NCBI GenBank assembly: GCA_015501605.1
Contig: JADNRZ010000046.1
Span: 62,001-126,000 of the forward strand
Direction: 5' to 3'
From: Panaeolus papilionaceus
Taxonomy: Eukaryota > Basidiomycota > Agaricomycetes > Agaricales
Length of the DNA: 64,000 bases
Part shown: piece after piece, positions 54,930-64,000 of the stretch
Numbering within the stretch: the first letter of the stretch is position 1
Layout: each line of letters starts with the position of its first letter
The notes under the pieces: generated by a model
The model's database searches: none
What the model saw: the letters and a program-made list of their open reading frames with translations, nothing else
Told to the model about the DNA's origin: nothing
Program-made: the position numbers and the translations under genes

Positions 54930-57900
54930 AATGACGTCAGTGAAGAATAGCGAGAAATCACGCAAATAAAGAGCATTGATCTCTGACTGGCCAAGGTATG
55001 TGAATGAAGAGAGGACATATTCAGATGAATTGATCGTAGCCAGGGAGTTATGTTGAAGGCGGGGAGGTGGATGGGATAACAGTGGTAAATTATTTGTTGG
55101 TGTTTGAACTCACCATGAACATCAAGCCGTCGACCCAACAGGGTTTGTCCCAAACCATCATCATTGAATGGTTGACATCCCTCGTCACCTCATTCTTTCC
55201 ATCTTTTTTACTTGTGATTTTGTCGTTCATGGTTGACTGTGGACGAAGGAATGCCTCAGCAGCGCTGCACGTTGAAGTGGGTTGAGCGGGTTGATTGCTA
55301 GGTGTCCCGGTCAGCCACGTCAATCACAGTGTCGGGGATGATGATGTGCATTTTGGAATTTCAAATGGCTTAGTATAGTTTTCTGTGAGTACCATGAGAT
55401 CGTTTTTTAACCTTCCCTGCTAATCTAGACTCGTCATTTTCAGCACAATCTCATCCTTTTTTCATCAATGAACTGGTTGACCTGTGATCTCGTCATCGTC
55501 GCTAAGGTTGTCCTCTGGTAGCCGGGCAGGGACTTTTTTCAGAGCTTTTGCACGAAGAAAGATGGTGAAATGGGGTTATGTACTCACGAGGATCGTTGAG
55601 AACACGCAGGCCCGGTTTGTCCTCGACTTATTCATCTGGTTTTCCTTGTGTATCTCTCATACCAACCTTCCAAAACTTCAACTAATCCCTGATTCTTAGA
55701 CTACATTTTACTACACCCATCATGCGCGCTCGCTTCATCTACCATTTACCACCCAACACGACGAGAAGGGCTTCAGGCCTATGTGCTGTATATCAAAACA
55801 AGGTATGTCTGCCGTCTCTTCACCTTATGGCCAGCGATACTGACGATACAAGTTTTCTGCATGTATTAAGGATCTGGTCTCGTCGTTCCGCAGATGTCTG
55901 TTTTTAAATCAACTTCTACTCTGTACCCCGCGGCTTCAGCAGTCTCGTTTTCTCCCCTACACATTGCGTACCAAGGAAGTGACGCAATGACCGACGCCTC
56001 ATCAAACATCGCTGTTGGTCTCACTCATCCCTCTGGGATTGTGGCGGGACCACATCTTCAACGTACTCCAGTTGGCAGGACCATCCCACCACCGATTCAT
56101 CGCCATTACTCCCTGCGCCGTTCATTCTGGATTTCATTCCCATCCACCTTACTCACTTCCAATGACCCTCTATGGCTCCCGTTGCTTATTCTCCTACTCA
56201 ATCTACCTCTACCATTTCCACAACACCACCCGGTACTAGCGTCCACTTCCGTCATCACATTACTCAGGTAGCATCTCCGACGTTCTCCCCTTTATGCTCA
56301 CAAGAAGCACAAAATCACCTATCACCAGCGTGGTTGCCGTCGCCGCCTGTTCTGATAATTGAATACTCGCCTTCAGTCACTCCGTTCAACCTTTTCTCTC
56401 TGCAGAGTAGGGGTAGTGAAAGGCTGGTGTGAACGGGAGGAAACGAAAATGGAAGGTGCTGGTGTGAGGCGACCTTGGCCATCAGGCGAACCGCACGCCA
56501 ACACTTTGGCTCATAAGTCAAGCCAGAGTTCAGCGATGGACCTCACTCCTCTTATAACACCTCTCTCGACATCCTACGCTGCTTTTCATGGTCATTTGCT
56601 CGCTCTAACTGCCGTCGTCGTGGCAGGAAATGTTGTTGGACCCTGGCAAGATGGACATGCGGACACTTTGGCTCATAAGTCAAGTCAGGCGGCAACGATG
56701 GTTCTCACTCCTCCCATAGCACGAACCCCAGCACTTTGTGATGCTTTTAAGGGTTGTTTGCCGGTCCTAGTTGTCACCGATGCCTCAGGAAATGTCGTTG
56801 TTGAATGTCGTCGGAGTTTCGGGTGGGGTTTGGGGTTACAGAAAGGGAGGGGCGATATTTGGATGTCGAGTCGTGTCCGGGTCGGATTGGCGGTTGGGGT
56901 GGGGTGACAACGAGAATGAGATAAAGGGGGTTACGAAGGAGGTGGTTGAGAAGGAACAGGACGAGGGGATGAATGTAGGGAATCATAGGAGCAGCGACCC
57001 ACCATTTAATACTACAATGGTCGTTTCAAGTGGTTGGGGCAACGTATTTTCGTGAGTAATAAGACTCCATGCAGCATCGTTGTGTATACTAACTTCCGCT
57101 CCAGCTTGATCACCCAAAAACGCCCTCGTTTTCTTTACTACCTCTCTGCTCTACACAGTGGCCGCCTGAATGTCACCCGAGTCATCACCTCACCCCTTTG
57201 GTTGGCTGAAAGCGCATATAGCCCGTCAGGAGTGTTGCAATTGTTGATCACTACTCACCAGTACGACGGGAGTGGCTTATCATGAACATATCACCACCAA
57301 CACTGGCTACAGCAATGCGATGGCTTACACATCAAGCGACGTCGTCGTTGGCCTCCATCATCCCTCTACGACCCTCACTAATCCACGTCGTTCATCCTGC
57401 TGCCATCGCTGCGATCATCCTACCACATATTTACATCGCTCCCCGGCACCTGCGTGCTCATCTTCAATTGGCGATTCCTACGCCGATGAAAACGAGGAAC
57501 TTCACCTTCATTACTCCTGAACAAGCCCCCATGCCATTTATCTTCTCTACCCCTCTCCAATATCTCAACGACGTGGCCTCACTGCTTTTCTCCAAACAAA
57601 TTTTCGTTTCCCTGATCATGTCGCTTTTTTCTCATCACCAGTATTCTGCCTTCTGTCTCTCAATATCGCTAGCCGTTACGATCGCTGCCCACTCTGACCC
57701 AACAGCTCAACATTTAATGCTCACCTCTCGTTATGGCTCAGGCATGGTAAGGGTGACTAGATGCAGGGCTGTTTGAGGATGATGTTGTGCGACGGGACCT
57801 TGGCTATTGGGCGGCGTGGAATGCGGCCACTTTGGCTCACAAGTCAAGCTGGGGTCTGCTGATTGTCCTCGCGCCTCTTGTAACAAGAACCTCAACATCC

Positions 57901-58080
57901 CGCGCTGCTTTTCATGTTTGTTTACTGGTCCTAGGGGTCACCAATGCCGATGCGGTGGCAAACGTCGTTATTGAGAGGTTGGTGGCGGAGTGAATAGATG
58001 GGTGGGATGAGAGAGTGCATAGAGAAGATCGTAGGCAGCGCGGAAGGCAAAGGGACGAGAGGAGCGGCGGTCCAGCTATC
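54930..58080 (+). repeat. Unit X, copy 4 (partial)
   Basis: It begins with the ATGACGTCAGTGAAGAATAG block shared with 19514, and follows unit X to the sub-repeats at 56465-56640, 56650-56820 and 57810-57975. Blocks 55760-56260 and 41560-42030 are near-identical between copies 4 and 2. The first part of the unit, with the C2 relic, is missing. Confidence 0.65.
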
Positions 58081-58595
58081 AATACAAGTCATGGACAGGC
58101 GGCGCAGGTTTGCGCTAGAAATGTGTGGGTATTATTGTGCTGGCATCGTTTATACATCCCGCACAGCTAACCCGATCCGACTGTAGTGTACTCATGTTGA
58201 GTAACAGTGTAAATAAACTGTAGTTCTATGACCCAAATCGCTTTTTCATTCAATCCATTCCGTCAATATCGTTACCCACATTGACATCAATCCTTCCTGT
58301 AGCACTCAACGTGCCCTATTCGTCCTGTATGTAGGACGGTGTTCATCCATTTTTTGGCCGTCCAGTGGGTACCAAACGGCATAGATTTATGTGCGCTCCC
58401 ATTAATGAACTCGAGCATCTCGTCTCTGATGAACTGAGAGTATGGCTTCCGTTATTGCCGAACTAAGGTGTAAATCTGTTTATATTCCTAGATATGGGGA
58501 TCAAAAAATTCGAGTCCACTACAATCAAGAGCCTATGGATATGAAAGTCACACAACACTGTTTCAATGAAATTCAGATAAGAAAGTAAAGCTTGT
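58081..58595. other. 3' flank of GTPase copy at 58596
   Basis: About 515 bp between a repeat unit and the stop of a minus-strand GTPase gene. It is AT-rich towards the gene and without coding signal. It presumably contains the GTPase polyadenylation region. Confidence 0.35.
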
Positions 58596-59846
58596 CTACT
58601 TTTGTTTACGGAATACCCTCTTCCCAGTCACAACAAAATGTCTGAAGCGATATTTCAAAGCGACACGGAGAGGGAGCGACGGTAAACGTGACCGACAACT
58701 CTTCGGATCAATCTCATACAGGTCGTCCAAAAATGACTGAAGCGCGCCTAATGCCGCTTTCTCGTTCCTCAGAACAACCTCGAGAAGGCGGGGATCTTCT
58801 CTTCCATGTGTGGTTGCATCCTGCTTGTCCTCGGCAAGTAGTTCAAGTTGTTGGTGAATGTTAGTGATTCGCTCACGTAGGTTGTTTTGGATGAGCGATT
58901 GATACTGTGGATGCATGTTTTGTGATGTGTCCTTGTCATGATACCATCCACCATAAAAATTGTCCAGGATCGACAGTGCTGAGTCATTGGAAAACTCGTA
59001 CTTGACGACATTGATGGGAAGGGTATCAGATCCCTAACGAAACAATAAATTCTATTCTCATTATAACAAAGTAAACCACCTACCACAAATATTTCATTTT
59101 GCAAGCTGCTGAACCGACGAGTGGCTTCTTCAATTTGTTTAGGGGTTGAAATGTGGTTCCACATTGTAGTTACTACGGTGATCCCAGTAGCTTGAAATGA
59201 CTCTGTGAATGCTCTGAGGAGTTTGACTGCATCCCGTTTTGACCCCCCCATCCGTATGTCGGTGATGGGTTGGAAGTAAACAATGTGTACATATACATAC
59301 GAGGATGATCGACTAGCAGAAAGTGTCATTCAATATTAGTGACTATGACATCGTCCGTTTGAGTTGTCAAGCAACTAACTACACACCATAAAATATCCAA
59401 TGTATCTCTGATTCTTGTCGTTATTCGGCCTTCTGACAATTTAGTGTCAAGAAAGCCCGGGGTATCGACTAGTATAACAGGGCAACCGTAAGTATGCAAT
59501 TTGACTGCTCGATAGTAGGCAATCTCCTGGGTGACGCTTTCGAGCGAGTCCTTGGAAATCCCCAGCTGCTGATCTGGCGATAGTGACTCGATGAACTGGG
59601 GAGCAACATAAGCCGATTTTTAAAGTTGGGGAGATGAAACATATTAAAGTAGTAAAACTATACTAACAGCGCTCTTCCCAGAGCCCGTTGGACCCATGAG
59701 ACTGGAGAACAAGTCATTTTGTGAGCATTGCTATTCAACATGGACGGGGTTATAAATAGTACATACATGACAACATACAAATTTTGTCCTTTCACATCTT
59801 CTAGAGTTACAGGTACAACATATATGGGACCTTCGAATTGGGACAT
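58596..59846 (-). CDS. P-loop GTPase (AIG1-like G domain), single-domain copy
   Basis: Five exons (59846-59779, 59701-59668, 59595-59387, 59312-59084, 59033-58596) give 325 residues. It starts MSQFEGPIYVVPVTLEDVKG, shorter at the N-terminus than the 16165 copy. The P-loop GPTGSGKSA is encoded by the 34-nt exon. G3 is DTPGF in VILVDTPGFLD, and the G4-like block is TTMWNH. The ITDIRMGGSKRDAVKLLRAF block is identical to the copy at 16165. The tail has paired helices (LIQNNLRERITNIHQQLELL) and ends GKRVFRKQK. Exon 4 (229 nt) has exactly the length of its counterpart at 16165. It likely binds GTP; partners and location are unknown. Confidence 0.8.
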
Positions 59847-59879
59847 TGTGATTTTTTGTAGATATATAACCCAAGAAGA

Positions 59880-62188
59880 TGGCTATATTTCAATATTGAG
59901 AGACAATGATGCAATTCTGCCATACGCACTCCGCGTGTTGCTGTCAACATGCCAATCCCATTTTATCAGATATCGATTATGCAAAATAACACCGAGGTGA
60001 CAGCTATGTGTCTGCTGCCAGCCTGAGTCTCCAACACCGGTGCTCGGTGATCCCTTCAATGTCGATGTCATCTCGCAGTTCACCCATCGCGAGAGGATGT
60101 GTTTAAAATGCGTCTGGATAGTAAGATACGAGGACGTACTAGAGCTGGAACGAGCCTCAGGAAATTTATCAATGGAAGCGGAAAGGGAGAGAAATTGAGA
60201 GGAATTAGGATCGCTCTATGGTCGTCGTAGTTATCTGCAGCCATGAATCGTCGATGATTTAAATAGCATTGCTATTGATGAAGCTAATGTTCAAAATAGG
60301 CTAACAGGAGAATGCGCCCAGCATGAATGGAATTCCGGCAGAGGTAATACGAGTAACTGAATGAGGGACGTCATAGGTAGGCAATGACTGGGCTGCATAA
60401 AGGAGCGAATGAAACCGAGAATGGGGGGGGAGCGACAATACTGACGAGCCAAAGGCTACAATACTCACGACCTCGATTACTACACCCTCCATTGACTGGG
60501 GTCATGTTACATGCTTCATCTAGTTACCCTCTACCCATTCGCACTCGACGTCCTTTGGTATCTGAGAATTATTTGAACACGGTACAAGGTCGCGAATGGG
60601 GACTCTGAGGTTTACAATGGTTAGAAACATCGAGGGTTATTAATACAAGGTGATGAAGCTCAAGGTTCGTTACAGCCTTGCGACAACATGAGATGGTAAA
60701 AATGCAATGGAATGTAACATTTGTACTTACTCCATCGACAGATTCGACGGGGTTTGATAAAAGCACAGTCTTAAAGAGAATAAGGGATTAAATTTTTTTG
60801 ATTGCATGGACTTGAAAGTTGAGGTAAGACGTAGTATTGAGTGGGCAATGGATGGGTCATCGGGCTGGGTGAGAACGCAACAGTACACCAATCGACGTTT
60901 GCTACACCCTTCCCGCTCCGCCTTCTGTTCACTCTTCACAATCAGCTCTATCGTTGATATCTGTAAATATCACCATTTTTACACCCACTCCAATCGCGCA
61001 TCGCCTCCTCTTGGCCTTGACTACTTCAGTTCATCGTGCCTTCTACGATGAGACCCAGCCAGGACCCCAATCCATTGACATTCACAACCGTAATGTAGAC
61101 GCATTCTTTGTTCCTCTGCTCGCCTCAGTTTTAAGTCAGATAAATTACATTGTTTAATACGCGAACTGGCTCTTGATGTCCTCATAAATGTGTAATTCTG
61201 GGTGGAGTCACGATACCTTTCTCGTATCTTCCTGAGATCGACACTCTCCCTCCCAATCCCAGCTATGCACGCCCACGCTGTTGTGAGTATTTTCATTGAG
61301 CCGAATCTTCACTTGTTTGCTGATACGGTTTCTGTATCATGTCGTCTGTGGTGGATTCCGTCGCGCGGCGATTGTGTTGAGAGAGGCCGATGCGAGCGCT
61401 GTTGATGGACTGACGCGATTCGCGCACTCATACGATAGCGGTACAAGCAGGGGATGATGACTCGAGCGGGAATATGCAACTGAAAATGGGCGGAGTTGAG
61501 AAAAGATGCGAAACCTCGTATCACTCTCACCAGTGGGGTTTGACTACCAACGAATCGTATGACCACAGTTTTAGCTCGCTGAAAAGGGAGTGGTAGCAGT
61601 TTTCCTGGGCTGTAATAAGATCGCCGTAGGGTTGAAATGGTTTCAACGAGAAAAATAGAAAAACGATCATAATAGGAAGTAAACAGTGACCCCTGCAAAA
61701 AATTGCCGGAATTCAAAAGTCTAAACTGAGGACGATAACAAGAGGACGGGTGGTGGGTGTGCGGTGCCAGATGTCACCTGCCGAAGGAAGTGGGAAAGTG
61801 ATCATCGTTGTTTGAAGTCGGGATCAAGCCGCCCACACCCCTCAAACAGGTTTACTCTCAACCACCATCATTGTCACCCTGCAACTGAGCTCAACATCCA
61901 CCCTCCGTCTCTTTTTCCCTTTTTATGTTTCCTATTCCGCTAGAAGGCTTATTTTTACCCTTGGAAAAAGGAATACCCTAAGATACGGCGATGGGCAAGG
62001 TTGGGTTGGGCAGTTTGCCTGGTGCTTCTGATGAACTGGTCAACGACGCAAGAGGAGATTATGGTATAAGTAATTTATGTATTGAATTCTTCAACTGGTT
62101 TCAAGTAGATATATGTGAGTAAATTTTCTCTGGTGATTTTATCCATGCTGACTCTGACCGACCCTCATCGCTTTTAGTGTGTTCCGAA
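59880..62188 (+). repeat. Unit X, copy 5 (diverged; interrupted)
   Basis: It starts with ATATTGAGAGACAATGATG and the GCACTCCGCGTGTTGCTG block found just upstream of the 16165 GTPase. It continues through a CCCTCCATTGACTGGGGTCA block near 60486 and a degenerate CAAACAGGTTTACTCTCAAC block near 61842. At 62188 it is cut by another mobile element, and matching sequence resumes at 63714. Confidence 0.5.
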
Positions 62189-63713
62189 TAGACCGGTAAC
62201 CGTCCCTCTATGAGGGACCCTCGATAGAGGGACCGGAATTTTAGAGGTCGGGCCGGGGGGGTATTTCCTATGATCGATGGAAAAGCACCTAGAACGTCCC
62301 AATTAGGGGGGCATGGATATATAAAGTAGATACGATCAAATTCTAAAACTAAAAATAGATCACGTTGAAATTCTCGAAGTTCAACATGGCGAATCCTCGT
62401 CCTCGAGGTTTTTCGTCCCTTGTAATCGCTCCACCTTGTGTCGAAATGCCCAAGAAAGTCTACGAGAACAATGTGTTCTGCCTAAACTCTGCGCTAGGGG
62501 TATCACAGCCCTCCGGAAATGCTGCAGGGTCTAGTCTTGACACATTTGCGGTACCCGGAAGTCAAGCAGCTGCACGGCAACGTCGACCAACCACGGACAA
62601 CGCTCCATGGCTCCAGGGAGTAACCCTGGATTTCACAGCGTCTCCTTCTCCATCACATTCAGCCAGTTCAATCCCACCGTCACCATTTACTGACCCAGGG
62701 ACGCATTTCAGTCGACACGAGCCATTTTCCCCAAGTTCTGTGGTCCCCGGGGTGAATTATGGAAGGGTTTTGGGTAGAGATGACGGTAGCGTAGCCTTAG
62801 GCGAACATGAGAGGCTCCGAGGTGTTCCAAGGTATGATATCTGATATATTATTGATTGCCTTAGCACTAAATTGAAGCAATTAATTTTACAGTAATAGTG
62901 TATTATTCTCATCGAGCCCTAGTGCTCCCACTCTACCAGTTTACGAAGCACCTCATTCCATGTACTCTCCACCACCCAATAATAGATCAACCTTACGATC
63001 CATTCAAGCATCGGAATCACCTCGATTCCATCCATATCCCTGTCCGAGTCAGTCTTTTCAGTCCATCCAACACCAGGTGCAATCCAGACCACGGGCACAC
63101 TCTGAAGCCAGTTATGAAACGGATACACTCTGGACTGGGTCTCATGATATGCCCCGGCTAGCCGCTTCACCTAAACGCTCTGGTGCATTGTTTAAACAAC
63201 CCAGGCAGCGTCACGAGAGGGAGAGTCAAGTGGAGTGTATCGCCCGAGTTCTCAGGAGCGACCTGCATCGTGTAAAGGTCACACCTGCAAAGTTCTTTCT
63301 GCATGTTCTGTCAGGAAGCGGTGAGCTTCGTACCTACCGAGAGAAGCTCTTCGCATCTCCAAACGACCAGTCAATAACTCAAATCCACATACTCCCACAA
63401 CGTCTTGACAGTGAGAACAACATGTCCAGGGTCCTCGTCGACGTCCATAACGATGAGTACAGAGGCCAAATTTCAATCGCAGCTCATCTTTATTGATAAA
63501 TTAATTTTATTGAGCGCACTACGAACTCATTAGGGGCTTGATGATGGACTATTTTTAGTTCAACGATCTTTTTATATCGACTCGTCCAAAACGGGCCATT
63601 CTTTTACTCGTTCCATAGCTGATGGCGATCATAGGAAATACCCCCCCATTTCAAACTCAGATATTCCGGTCCCTCTATCGAGGATCCCTCATAGAGGGAT
63701 GGTCACCGGTCTA
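62189..63713. mobile_element. Mutator-like element carrying one gene, 1.5 kb
   Basis: The 9 bp word TGTTCCGAA flanks both ends (62180-62188 and 63714-63722), the duplication length typical of Mutator-like elements. The terminal inverted repeat begins TAGACCGGT and runs about 45 bp before interruption, resuming with GGGGGGGTATTTCCTATGAT near 62255 and its complement near 63640. The repeat includes the palindromes TCCCTCTATGAGGGA and CCTCGATAGAGGG. The only gene inside lacks recognisable transposase motifs, so it is probably non-autonomous. Confidence 0.75.
62386..63496 (+). CDS. Element-borne uncharacterised protein
   Basis: Two exons (62386-62831 and 62893-63496) with a 61 bp intron (GTATGA donor, TTTACAG acceptor) give 349 residues. 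The first 230 residues are Ser/Pro-rich and probably disordered. A compact C-terminal part follows, with RESQVECIARVLRSDLHRVK, TPAKFFLHVLSGSGELRTYR, LPQRLDSENNMSRVLVDVHN and EYRGQISIAAHLY. I do not recognise this domain. It has no DDE-type catalytic pattern that I can see. The intact frame and spliceable intron suggest selection or a recent insertion. The start ATG was chosen as the first in-frame ATG after an AT-rich leader. Confidence 0.65.
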
Positions 63714-64000
63714 TGTTCCGAAGTGGAATGTCATTTTTTTGGCTTTATCTTGACTCACTCATGGATGCTACATGAAATAATGATCACTCTCGCACCAGTT
63801 CTTCAAACGCTGAAGCTGTGAATCTCCCAATCTTTTGTCCTCATTCCACACCAAAAGTCATTTCAACCCCTTCTCTCATCATCGCCGTTGACGTCATCTC
63901 TTTATCCTGTGTGCTGTCGATTCTTGTTCTGAACGACAGATCTGGGTTTTCGTCTCACAAGTCTTCGTCATAGCCCAATCCTTCTCTATTCGCTTTATAT
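63714..64000. repeat. Continuation of unit X copy 5 after the insertion
   Basis: Sequence resumes with the duplicated TGTTCCGAA and an ATGTCATTTTTTTGG stretch corresponding to the ATCTCATTTTTCTTTC segment after 20060 in copy 1. No coding signal. Confidence 0.4.

Overview
The window looks like nuclear DNA of an Agaricomycete (mushroom-forming basidiomycete). Genes are split by many short GT-AG introns of about 41-75 bp, often with a CTNA-type branch site. Several protein families are basidiomycete-specific, and the mobile DNA includes a KDZ (Kyakuja-Dileera-Zisupton) element of the kind known from mushroom genomes. No rRNA, tRNA, CRISPR array or bacterial operon was recognised. All gene models are hand-made: exons were joined only where splice sites, reading phase and, where available, paralogue alignment agreed.

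Region 1 (about 0.2-13.6 kb) is a cluster of lineage-specific genes. Four genes (196-1264 minus, 3948-5250, 8467-9822, 10672-12181) and a relic (5251-5635) belong to one family whose N-terminal half resembles a degenerate nucleotidyltransferase fold. Two genes (6696-7786 and 12241-13572, both minus) form a second family of putative nuclear proteins. Three further genes are unassigned (1765-3619, 5636-6117, 10238-10633).

Region 2 (13.6-16.2 kb) is gene-poor. It holds a 151 bp foldback, a 447 bp hAT-type MITE with an 8 bp target duplication, and an outer pair of inverted 13-mers.

Region 3 (16.2-62 kb) is an array in which P-loop GTPase genes alternate with long diverged copies of one repeat, here called unit X. 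The single-domain GTPases are at 16165-17442 and 58596-59846. A third gene, at 51972-54600, is an in-frame fusion of two GTPase domains. Copies of X lie near 17.5-23.8, 38.6-45.1, 48.2-50.6, 54.9-58.1 and 59.9-64 kb, and include relics of a phosphatidylserine-decarboxylase-like C2 domain.

The most striking object interrupts this array: a 14.8 kb KDZ transposon at 23793-38603 with 1.3 kb minisatellite terminal inverted repeats. It carries four alternating-strand genes: a zinc-cluster/coiled-coil protein, an unknown 646-residue protein, the KDZ transposase, and an unknown 634-residue protein with an acidic tail. CGGCCG-type words are scattered through its interior, coding sequence included. A second mobile element at 62189-63713 has a 9 bp target duplication and palindromic ends, as expected of Mutator-like elements, but encodes a 349-residue protein that does not look like a transposase.
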